Assembly: GCA_046594105.1 (NCBI GenBank)
Contig: JBKJQB010000009.1
Span: 1-7,033 of the forward strand
Reading direction: 5' to 3'
DNA length: 7,033 nucleotides
From: JBDSGC01 sp046594105
GTDB taxonomy: Bacteria; Acidobacteriota; Thermoanaerobaculia; Gp7-AA8
The notes beneath the pieces are model-generated. The model was not told the origin of the DNA. It worked only from the letters and a program-made list of their open reading frames with translations, and did not search any database. The translations under genes were made by a program, and so were the position numbers. Positions 1-5,069 of the stretch are shown here, piece after piece (positions within the stretch are counted from its first letter, which is position 1; the number at the start of each line of letters is the position of its first letter).

Positions 1-1
1 C

Positions 2-195
2 CCGTTAGGGACGATTGAGCGGTAGCCCAGGACTTCAGTCCTGGGTCTGAGGGAAAATGAGCAGTGAGCCCCGTAGGGGCGATTGAGCGTGTCCCCTGCA
101 GAGACGCTCAATCGTCCCTCCGGGACTTCGCCTCCTCCCCATCACCCATCCCCAGGACTGAAGTCCTGGGCCAGTGCTCAATCGGCCCTCCGGGG
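2..195. repeat. REP/BIME-like palindromic repeat cluster
   Basis: Two modules recur. Module H, about 19 nt with core GGGnCGATTGAGC, occurs four times: forward at 2-20 and 70-88, reverse-complemented at 106-124 and 177-195. Module P is a 9-bp perfect stem with a 2-nt centre, CCCAGGACTTCAGTCCTGGG at 26-45; its exact reverse complement is at 151-170. The order is H>P>, H>, <H, <P<H, so the outer 44-nt arms (2-45 and 151-195) form a large inverted repeat around a central hairpin. This resembles REP/BIME-type interspersed palindromes, some of which are spread by a RAYT transposase; none is encoded here. The window edge cuts into the array, so it may continue to the left. It lies downstream of the MBL gene and may affect transcript ends. 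Repeat structure is seen directly; the class is inferred. Confidence 0.85.
70..124. repeat. Central long hairpin of the repeat cluster
   Basis: The two inner H modules face each other and form one long stem. Positions 80-90 pair perfectly with 104-114 (11 bp). The stem continues outward through one G-T wobble (79/115), four pairs (75-78 with 116-119), one mismatch (74/120) and four more pairs (70-73 with 121-124), leaving a loop of about 13 nt at 91-103. Neither inner H is followed by the P palindrome, unlike the outer copies. In either strand's RNA it would be a very stable hairpin; no U-tract follows, so it is not a classical terminator. Confidence 0.8.
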
Positions 196-247
196 CTGCT
201 TCCATATCCAGCAAGAGCATCTCTAGATCAATCGCTGTACCCCGGCG

Positions 248-273
248 CAGTGCCCTGGCTCAGGCTGGCGCTG
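248..273. other. Stem-loop just downstream of the MBL gene
   Basis: Positions 248-254 pair with 267-273 (7 pairs including one G-T) around a 12-nt loop, starting 9 nt past the stop codon of the minus-strand MBL gene. No T-run follows on the minus strand, so it is at best a weak transcript-end structure. The rest of 196-282 shows nothing I can name. Confidence 0.3.
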
Positions 274-282
274 TGTGCGTCT

Positions 283-1056
283 TCACCCACGCCGCGATTT
301 TTTCAGCGACCAAACGTCCCCCTCCCGCACGGCCTCTCCCTCCGTTTCGAGCTTGATCAGATGCGCCAGCAGTTGGATCTCCGCTGCGTCGTGCAATCGG
401 CGATCGAGATCGGGGTAGATGGTGTTGCGCAGACTGGCCACCGGAAGCGGTCCGCCAGTGAGTGCGGCAAGAATCTGCTGCTCACGCTCCTGACGGTGGG
501 CGATGTAGTGATCGATCAGATCGATGGCGTCCTCGCGGATGGGTCCGTGGCCGGGAAAGATCCGTTTTGGAGTTAGCGCTCGCAACCGATGCAGCGACCG
601 CAGGTAGTCGGCCATGTTTCCATCGGGCGGAAAAATGGTGGTGGTTCCGAAGCCGAGGATGGTGTCGCCGGTGAAGAGGTCCCCGTCGGAGGTCAGGTAG
701 CAGACGTGCTCCGCAGTGTGACCCGGGGTAGCCAGCACTTCCAGCGACCCCGACTCCAGTGGAAAGGTTTCGCCACCGGCCACGTCGAGATCTCGATGCC
801 CGTCGAGCACTCCGGGCGGAGCGATGATCCGCGCGCCGGTCAACCGCTTCAACGCCATGCCTGCTGGAGCATGATCGGCGTGACGGTGCGTGATGAAGAT
901 CGTGTTCAGACCAGGCTGGGCGGCGCGAATCGCTTCCACATGCGAGTCGATGGCAGGGCCGGGATCCACGACCAACGAATCACCGAGCAGATACGTTCGC
1001 GTTCCATCGAGCGTGTAGGGTCCCGGATTGGGAGCTGTGATCGACCGGATGTCCAT
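283..1056 (-). CDS. MBL-fold metallohydrolase, LACTB2-like
   Basis: Predicted cytoplasmic zinc hydrolase of the metallo-beta-lactamase superfamily, about 257 aa, without a signal peptide. Counting from the ATG at 1056, the metal-binding motif HRHADH is at residues 57-62, the third-motif histidine at H113 (TPGHT), the bridging aspartate at D131 (FTGDT) and the last histidine at H170 (FPGHGP). All metal ligands are therefore present. The last ~75 residues look like the winged-helix tail of the LACTB2 group, which includes RNA endonucleases and thioester or lactone-type hydrolases; the substrate cannot be read from sequence. The start is uncertain: the frame is open to 1110, and GTG at 1065 or ATG at 1056 both avoid overlap with the NUDIX gene. 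I prefer 1056, which gives a 13-nt gap, although no good Shine-Dalgarno site is visible. It is the last gene of the moaD-moaE-NUDIX-MBL transcript. Confidence 0.88.
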   Translation of the reverse strand: MDIRSITAPNPGPYTLDGTRTYLLGDSLVVDPGPAIDSHVEAIRAAQPGLNTIFITHRHADHAPAGMALKRLTGARIIAPPGVLDGHRDLDVAGGETFPLESGSLEVLATPGHTAEHVCYLTSDGDLFTGDTILGFGTTTIFPPDGNMADYLRSLHRLRALTPKRIFPGHGPIREDAIDLIDHYIAHRQEREQQILAALTGGPLPVASLRNTIYPDLDRRLHDAAEIQLLAHLIKLETEGEAVREGDVWSLKKSRRG

Positions 1057-1069
1057 CAAGTGCACGACA

Positions 1070-1771
1070 TCAGTCCGGAAGAACGATGCGTTTCTGATTG
1101 CCTTCGACAATCAGGATCGGGCGGGTGGTGAGAATCTCGGCGGAACGTCTCGATTCCAGAAGTGCGGCGGCGGAATGGACGCCGCGGATGGCCTCGAGAT
1201 TCTTGAGCGTGGGAAAGACCATCTGCAGGGAGGCCATCGCCTCCTCCGGCGCGATCCAGCGCAGGTCGACCGCCTCTGCCTGATCGACGGCCGCTGTGAA
1301 CTCCGCGGGAGCGATGGCCAGAAAAAAATAGGTATCGAAGCGGCGGGGAACGCCCGTGGGAGTGATCCATCGCGCCGTCCAGACCAGTTGCTGCAGGTCG
1401 ATGGGAGACTGGCGCAACAGCTCGTCGAACGATCGCCGTCCCTCGAGCAGGTCGCGTCGCGCAGCGAGGGCATCGACCAGCGGGCTTCCCAGCCAGATCG
1501 CGGTTTCTTCGAAGAGCTCCCGGACTGCTGCCATTTGCATCGTTCCCAGTTCGGTCCCGTCGCTGAGTTGACGGTCGCCCTCCTCCACCGCGCCGCCCGG
1601 AAACACCCAGGCGCCGGGCACGAAGCTCGATCGCTCGTGACGCTGGATCATCAGGACCTGCAGAGGATTGTCGCGCAAGAGCAGCACGCTCGCTGCGGGG
1701 ATGGGCGTGGACTCCCCAGCGCCGCCCGCGCCGCGCGGAAGCTGGTCATCCCGGACATTCGTCGTGCTCAT
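1070..1771 (-). CDS. NUDIX hydrolase, NUDT19-like with interrupted Nudix box
   Basis: Predicted 233-aa NUDIX pyrophosphohydrolase, which cleaves X-linked nucleoside diphosphates using divalent metal. From the ATG at 1771 the fold begins near residue 25 (IPAASVLLL). The Nudix signature is split: VFPGGAVEE at 56-64 and RELFEET at 84-90, with R84, E85, E88 and E89 present. The spacing between the leading Gly and the REx2EE part is about ten residues longer than in the classical box. That lengthened box is known from the NUDT19 group, whose animal members hydrolyse CoA and acyl-CoA, so a CoA-type substrate is a reasonable inference but not shown. The frame is open to 1891, but upstream sequence is moaE coding; ATG 1771 is preceded by purine-rich GGGAACGGAA and lies 28 nt after the moaE stop. 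The gene sits between moaE and the MBL hydrolase on one strand, so it is probably co-transcribed. Confidence 0.87.
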   Translation of the reverse strand: MSTTNVRDDQLPRGAGGAGESTPIPAASVLLLRDNPLQVLMIQRHERSSFVPGAWVFPGGAVEEGDRQLSDGTELGTMQMAAVRELFEETAIWLGSPLVDALAARRDLLEGRRSFDELLRQSPIDLQQLVWTARWITPTGVPRRFDTYFFLAIAPAEFTAAVDQAEAVDLRWIAPEEAMASLQMVFPTLKNLEAIRGVHSAAALLESRRSAEILTTRPILIVEGNQKRIVLPD

Positions 1772-1799
1772 CGCATTCCGTTCCCACGCAGCACCGCAG

Positions 1800-2219
1800 T
1801 CAGCACTGCGCCGACTGCCAGCCCACCCACTCCTCCCCATCAGGCCCGCGTTCTTTTTTCCAGATCGGGACGCTCTGCTTGATGCGATCAATCACCTGAC
1901 GGCAGGCCTCGAAGGCTTCCGCTCGATGGACCGAGCTGCACACGATGACGATCGAGACATCGCCGACCACCAGGTGTCCGAGCCGATGCTGCACCGCGAC
2001 GGCCACCTCGGGAAACGAGGCGCGCACCGACTCCACCACACTTCCGATCTCTTTTTCCGCCATGGGCCGGTAGGCTTCATAGTCGATCGATTCGACCGCT
2101 TTGCCTTCGTGGTGGTCGCGGACCACGCCTGCGAAAACGACCGAGGCTCCGTGGGCCGGAAGGAGCACGGTGCGCTCCAGTGCCGCAGCGTCGATGGGCT
2201 GATCGGTGAGGTAGCTCAT
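1800..2219 (-). CDS. moaE: Molybdopterin synthase catalytic subunit MoaE
   Basis: Large subunit of molybdopterin synthase, which adds two sulfurs from MoaD thiocarboxylate to cyclic pyranopterin monophosphate to make molybdopterin. The protein is 139 aa, close to the usual ~140-150. Family signatures are visible: FAGVVRDHHEG at residues 29-39, YEAYRPMAEKE at 47-57, HRLGHLVVGD at 78-87, the HRAEAFEAC block at 98-106 and IKQSVPIWKKE at 113-123. K114 and K121/K122 correspond to the conserved active-site lysine region. ATG 2219 overlaps the moaD stop (ATGA, 4 nt), so translation is probably coupled; the frame is open further upstream, but that is shadow of moaD and of the divergent gene. Cytoplasmic; works as a MoaD2MoaE2 heterotetramer. 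Confidence 0.96.
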   Translation of the reverse strand: MSYLTDQPIDAAALERTVLLPAHGASVVFAGVVRDHHEGKAVESIDYEAYRPMAEKEIGSVVESVRASFPEVAVAVQHRLGHLVVGDVSIVIVCSSVHRAEAFEACRQVIDRIKQSVPIWKKERGPDGEEWVGWQSAQC

Positions 2220-2461
2220 CCGCCGGCGACCGGCGGGATGAAGGCGAGATCGTCGCCGTCGTGGAGGAGTTGTTCCGGCTGCGCGTACTGTTCGTTCACC
2301 GCAGCGAGTGGGGGATGACGATAGCCCGCCAGACTCTGGTATTCGCCCCTCAGCTGGTTCCATACATCCACGGCGCGCGTTCCCTCGGGGAGGTCGAGCA
2401 AGGCCTCTGCTTTCCCGGTAAGATCGCGGAGCACGGCGAAAAAGAGGAGCCGCACTTTCAT
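2216..2461 (-). CDS. moaD: Molybdopterin synthase sulfur carrier subunit MoaD
   Basis: Ubiquitin-fold sulfur carrier of 81 aa. Its C-terminal Gly-Gly (residues 80-81, in IPPVAGG) is adenylated by a MoeB-type enzyme and then thiocarboxylated, giving the sulfur donor for MoaE. The N-terminal strand KVRLLFFAVLRDLTG (2-16) and the DGDDLAFIPPVAGG tail (68-81) are typical of the family, and the length is normal. I chose the ATG at 2461 because the protein then starts directly with the first beta strand; the frame is open nine codons further. First gene of the minus-strand operon; its stop overlaps the moaE start as ATGA. No moeB, moaA or moaC is in the window, so the rest of Moco synthesis must be encoded elsewhere. 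Confidence 0.95.
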   Translation of the reverse strand: MKVRLLFFAVLRDLTGKAEALLDLPEGTRAVDVWNQLRGEYQSLAGYRHPPLAAVNEQYAQPEQLLHDGDDLAFIPPVAGG

Positions 2462-2469
2462 CGCCTCGC

Positions 2470-2475
2470 ATTGTA
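2470..2475 (-). promoter_or_regulatory. Candidate -10 element for the moaDE operon
   Basis: On the minus strand the spacer reads TACAAT, one change from the sigma-70 consensus TATAAT, ending 8 nt before the moaD ATG. A start site at the usual distance would fall at or next to the ATG, implying a leaderless or nearly leaderless message. The -35 region is weak (TCCATC at 17-bp spacing). An imperfect operator-like palindrome GGGAGTCCC lies at 2478-2486. All of this is pattern reading only. Confidence 0.35.
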
Positions 2476-2493
2476 CCGGGAGTCCCAACTCAG

Positions 2494-2721
2494 ATGGACC
2501 AGCTCGCCGCCACGCAGGCTTTCGAAGCAGAGATGACCGTGAGCGAAGCCCTGGCGCTCCATCCCTCCGCGCGCTGGGTCTTCGCCGCTTATCAGCTCAG
2601 CGGCTGTGCTCAGTGCGAGTCGTCGCCGGAGGAGACTCTGGCCGAGGTTGCGGAAGGCTACCGGTTCGATCTCAGCAACTTTCTGAGGGATCTGAATTCC
2701 CTGTTAGGCGGCCCAAAATAA
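2494..2721 (+). CDS. Small CxxC protein, DUF1858 / redox-disulfide type
   Basis: A 75-aa protein, or 62 aa if it starts at the second ATG (2533). From M14 it reads MTVSEALALHPSARWVF and then GCAQC, with the cysteine pair at C38 and C41, followed by an acidic-hydrophobic helical tail. This layout (xTVxEALxxxP, VFxxY, GCxxC, ETLxE, hydrophobic LLxxLN end) matches DUF1858, also called hybrid-cluster-protein-associated redox disulfide domain. The biochemical role of the family is poorly defined; a thiol redox or metal-binding role is inferred from the CxxC. It diverges from moaD across 32 bp. For the start, GGGAG at 2478-2482 lies 11 nt ahead of ATG 2494, while ATG 2533 begins exactly where the family domain does; I kept the longer form. 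Its stop overlaps the proposed start region of the next gene. Confidence 0.8.
   Translation: MDQLAATQAFEAEMTVSEALALHPSARWVFAAYQLSGCAQCESSPEETLAEVAEGYRFDLSNFLRDLNSLLGGPK
2706..2711 (+). promoter_or_regulatory. Shine-Dalgarno-like AGGCGG before a nonstandard start
   Basis: AGGCGG, one change from AGGAGG, lies 6 nt ahead of an ATA codon (2718-2720) that overlaps the TAA stop of the CxxC gene. Position and spacing fit a ribosome site for the downstream frame, which otherwise has no ATG or conveniently placed GTG/TTG. Confidence 0.4.
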
Positions 2722-3056
2722 TCGCTCAAGCTACAAGCCGCATTTTACTGTTCGTGCTGTTGGTCCCCTGCGCATGCGCTCCGTCATGGTCCCGAGAACA
2801 AGAAGCAAAGATTGAGGACGCTGCTCGACCAGTCATAAAGGCGCTCGAAAGCTATCGGCAAACAACCGGCACTTACCCTCAGACCCTTTCGAACGCCGGC
2901 ATTGTGGGTCCCGAGACAACATATGGAAAATTTACGTACGAGCGAACTCTCAAAAATGGGCGGGAATGTTTTCTTCTCGCGATAGGCGACTACAGAGCTG
3001 ATGGATTCTCATCGACGTTCGACAGCTGCGGTGGGGGTTGGTCTGTTGACCAGTGA
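2718..3056 (+). CDS. Exported protein with pseudopilin-like globular part, uncertain start
   Basis: Not assigned to a named family. Taking ATA 2718 as residue 1 (112 aa), there is a short basic N-terminus (R8), a hydrophobic run ILLFVLLVP at 9-17 and cysteines at 18 and 20 that could end a signal peptide; the lipobox is poor. The mature part has an amphipathic helix with VIKALESYRQTTGTYPQTL (39-57), the 'ALExYRxxxGxYPxxL' pattern common in type II secretion/type IV pilin-like proteins and in many small lipoproteins of unknown role, then beta-rich sequence with C84 and C104 that may form a disulfide. No DxG-type processing site or long pilin helix is seen, so it is unlikely to be a true pilin. 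Codons are more A/T-ending than in neighbours, suggesting recent arrival. The frame extends back to a GTG at 2613, but that part is shadow of the CxxC gene. It could be a gene with a damaged start. Confidence 0.55.
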   Translation: MIAQATSRILLFVLLVPCACAPSWSREQEAKIEDAARPVIKALESYRQTTGTYPQTLSNAGIVGPETTYGKFTYERTLKNGRECFLLAIGDYRADGFSSTFDSCGGGWSVDQ

Positions 3057-3144
3057 AGCTACAGCCCTAACTGTTGCTGCTTACGCGAATCCGCCGCAAG
3101 TTCGACCGCTGAATCACTTCCTCTGAGCCCTTCCTCCACACTGA

Positions 3145-3816
3145 TCAGAAGCGATAGCGGATGCCGACCGTGGTGTGGACGTTGTGCGTCTTCGGGATGC
3201 GCACGCCGACGCTGGGAGAGGCCAGATCCTCTCGCCGGAATGGCGACGTGGTGACGAGGTCTACCGCTCGGCCTTCGATGGCGACGCGGGGGCTGAGCCA
3301 CCAGGAGACGCTCCCGCCCGCCGTGCCGCCCCAGCGTCCCCGCGTTCCTTCAAAAAGGCGAACGGTTCCGCCGCGTTTCGGGCTGACCCGGTAGAGCGAG
3401 TAGGAGGGGCCGGCTTCGAGTTGGAAGCGGAAGGCGCCGTGACGGTTCAGATGGATGACCGCCGGCAGCGAGAAGCTGGTCACGCCGACTTCACCCGCAT
3501 CGAACGTCAGGCCGCTCCCACCGCTGCTCTTGATGCGGAGAGGAGAGCGAGTCCAGGATCCTTCGAGTTTGACTCCGAGCCAGTCCGTGACTCCCCATTC
3601 CACGTCGATGGAGGCCCCCGCCCGGGTCGACGCGGAGAGATTCGAGCGGGTACTGCCGGAATTCGATCCGTTGATGACGCGAGAGGTTCTCTCCGCGAAA
3701 TTACCAAAGACGAACGGGCCGGTGGCGGCCCCGATCGTCCAGTCGGCTCGGGCGGTCGAAGGAAGGGCGACAGCGCCGACCAGGAGTAAAACGCGAGATA
3801 GGGTCAGGGGGCTCAT
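3145..3816 (-). CDS. Outer-membrane beta-barrel-like protein
   Basis: A 223-aa secreted protein. The signal peptide is clear: hydrophobic LLLVGAVAL after R8 and an Ala-X-Ala site (ARA|DW), so cleavage after A24 is likely. The mature chain alternates polar and hydrophobic residues in short strands rich in Gly and aromatics (for example VEWGVTDWLGVKLEGSW, FRFQLEAGPSYSLYRV, VSWWLSPRVAIEGRAVDL) and ends in GIRYRF with terminal Phe, the usual signal for BAM-assisted insertion. About eight strands would fit an OmpA/OmpX-sized barrel; no peptidoglycan-binding domain is present. Function cannot be told. The ATG at 3816 has no strong Shine-Dalgarno sequence. The gene is convergent with the preceding plus-strand gene over an 88-bp gap in which I find no clear terminator, and appears to be a single-gene unit. 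Confidence 0.82.
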   Translation of the reverse strand: MSPLTLSRVLLLVGAVALPSTARADWTIGAATGPFVFGNFAERTSRVINGSNSGSTRSNLSASTRAGASIDVEWGVTDWLGVKLEGSWTRSPLRIKSSGGSGLTFDAGEVGVTSFSLPAVIHLNRHGAFRFQLEAGPSYSLYRVSPKRGGTVRLFEGTRGRWGGTAGGSVSWWLSPRVAIEGRAVDLVTTSPFRREDLASPSVGVRIPKTHNVHTTVGIRYRF

Positions 3817-4207
3817 AGGCAGCGGGTCACTTTTGCAACGCGAACGCCAGCGATGAAAAAACTACCATCGCCCGGGCGGGTCCCCGCAGTGTCAGACGAG
3901 CCCTTTTCAGTGTGGATGAGGAATGCGAAACATCTGAAAGAAAAGGATTTTCAGCACGACCAGAGAACTGCAGTTGGGTTTTCAAAAGGCGGCCTGATCC
4001 GATTGGCCCTCAGCTGGCGAGATTTATGCAGGAGTTCGGGCAACATGAAAACGGGATCGACAGCTTCGAAACCGTATCAGCGCGGGTCCTACCCCACTCG
4101 CCTGCGCTCAGTGGCCGCTGCGGGCTCCCTCCTCACCGATTGGACCGATTTTGGACGATTTTCTCTTCTTTGAACCCTACCGACATGGCCGCAGCGGTCC
4201 AATGAAG
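3817..4207. other. Gene-free stretch with small repeats
   Basis: No convincing gene. Plus-strand frames at 3853-4173 and 3912-4205 lack ribosome sites, recognisable motifs and a domain-like pattern. The left part must carry the promoter of the outer-membrane gene, but I cannot pick a credible -35/-10 pair. The right part has an inverted repeat ATTGGACCG (4139-4147) / CGGTCCAAT (4195-4203), and a near-tandem repeat TTGGACCGATT / TTGGACGATT (4140-4150, 4151-4160). A CCGCTGCGG (4114-4122) also has its reverse complement at 4189-4197. Base composition is less GC-rich than the genes around it, as expected for noncoding or decayed sequence. Confidence 0.5.
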
Positions 4208-4241
4208 AACACCGACGGAGCCGAAAGGCTCCGTTAGTGTT
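4208..4241 (-). terminator. Strong hairpin terminator after nei
   Basis: A 15-position stem (4208-4222 with 4227-4241) with one C/A mismatch and one G-T wobble, closed by the tetraloop GAAA on the plus strand (TTTC on the minus strand). It begins 1 nt past the nei stop codon. On the minus strand the stem is followed by TTCTTCATT, a moderate U-rich tail; on the plus strand the right arm runs into TTTT, so it may act in both directions. Confidence 0.8.
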
Positions 4242-4242
4242 T

Positions 4243-5061
4243 TCAGGTGATTTTCGGTAGCGGCTGACAGGTGGGACACCAGTACGTTCCCCGAGCGTCC
4301 AGCCCCTGCTTGCGATAGAGGATGCGCTCCCCGCACGTCCGGCACGGCTCCGCGCCGCGCCCATAGACCCAGAGCTGTTCGGAGGGGTTGAGCAGACGGG
4401 TGGTCTTCCTGCCGCGCGTTTCCTGCGAGACGTTCTGCCGTAAGAGTCTCAGGGACACAGCGATGATGTTCTCCAGCGTTCCATCGTCGAGCGCCCCCAC
4501 GAGCTGGAACGGGTTGACCCCGCACACATGAAGAATCTCTGACTTAAAAACGTTGCCGATCCCGCTGACGACGCGCTGGTTGAGGATCACGTCCGCGATC
4601 TCCCGCTCGGGCCGGGCGCGCATCCGCGACAGGACCTCGGCGGCATCGAACGTCTCACCCAGCAGGTCGGGGCCGATCTGACGAAGGTCCGGATGCCGCT
4701 CGAGCTGTCGGCCGGTTTGAAAGTCGGCGACGGGGATGTTGAACCCCACCGCGAGCAGTTCGGCTGTCGAAACGACCACCCTCATATCGCGCCTGGGACG
4801 CCACCAGCGCTCAGCGGGACGATAGAGATGCCAGCTCCCGCTCATGCGCATGTGGGTGTGCAGGTGGAGGTCGCCGGAAAAGTCGATGATCAGGTGCTTG
4901 CCACTCGCGCTCACCCGTTCGATGGTGCGGCCGGCGATGGGTGTCTGGTCGTCCACAACGATCAGCTGCGGATAGACGCTCTCAAACCGCGTGACCACCT
5001 TTCCGGCGAGAGCTGCGTGCATTCGCCGCGCCGCTCGAAAAATCGTATCGCCCTCAGGCAT
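4243..5061 (-). CDS. nei: Endonuclease VIII-type DNA glycosylase/AP lyase (Nei)
   Basis: Bifunctional base-excision repair enzyme of the Fpg/Nei family, removing oxidised bases (typically pyrimidines) and cutting the strand at the abasic site. Length 272 aa, normal for the family. It begins MPEGDT, with the catalytic P2 and E3; the PEGDT start favours Nei over Fpg. K55 in SGKHL is the conserved beta-elimination lysine. The helix-two-turn-helix region is at about 157-180 with GIGN (N170), and the C-terminal zinc finger has C240, C243, C262 and C265 with R257 in the hairpin. All key residues are therefore present. The sequence style (PEGDTxFRAARR, LHTHMRMSGSWHLY) resembles the mycobacterial Nei proteins. 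The ATG is 8 nt past the lhr stop, so the two are co-transcribed; a terminator follows the stop directly. Confidence 0.94.
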   Translation of the reverse strand: MPEGDTIFRAARRMHAALAGKVVTRFESVYPQLIVVDDQTPIAGRTIERVSASGKHLIIDFSGDLHLHTHMRMSGSWHLYRPAERWWRPRRDMRVVVSTAELLAVGFNIPVADFQTGRQLERHPDLRQIGPDLLGETFDAAEVLSRMRARPEREIADVILNQRVVSGIGNVFKSEILHVCGVNPFQLVGALDDGTLENIIAVSLRLLRQNVSQETRGRKTTRLLNPSEQLWVYGRGAEPCRTCGERILYRKQGLDARGTYWCPTCQPLPKIT

Positions 5062-5069
5062 CTTTCGGG

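Noticed and set aside
2..195. CRISPR array
   Set aside because: The repeats are in mixed orientation, unequally spaced, few, and without uniform unique spacers or nearby cas genes.
1057..1110. Upstream start of the MBL gene at 1110
   Set aside because: It would overlap the NUDIX gene by 41 nt, and the added residues have no family resemblance; the fold begins right after the ATG at 1056.
64..1131. Plus-strand frames across the repeat cluster and opposite the MBL gene
   Set aside because: They cover palindromic DNA and the antisense of an intact MBL hydrolase, with no motifs.
1028..1882. Long plus-strand open frame (284 codons) opposite the NUDIX gene
   Set aside because: It is antisense to a protein with clear NUDIX motifs and shows no domain pattern of its own; long antisense frames are common in GC-rich DNA.
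2220..2471. N-terminal extension of the MoaE frame
   Set aside because: It overlaps moaD in another frame and has Arg/Pro-rich shadow composition; the ATGA-coupled ATG at 2219 gives a normal-length MoaE.
2613..2717. GTG 2613 as start of the pseudopilin-like gene
   Set aside because: It would overlap the CxxC gene by over 100 nt, and the extra residues look like frame shadow, placing the hydrophobic signal segment too far inside.
3853..4205. Plus-strand frames in the 3817-4207 gap, one starting MKKLP
   Set aside because: No ribosome site, no hydrophobic signal core or family motif, and the 3' part runs through repeats.
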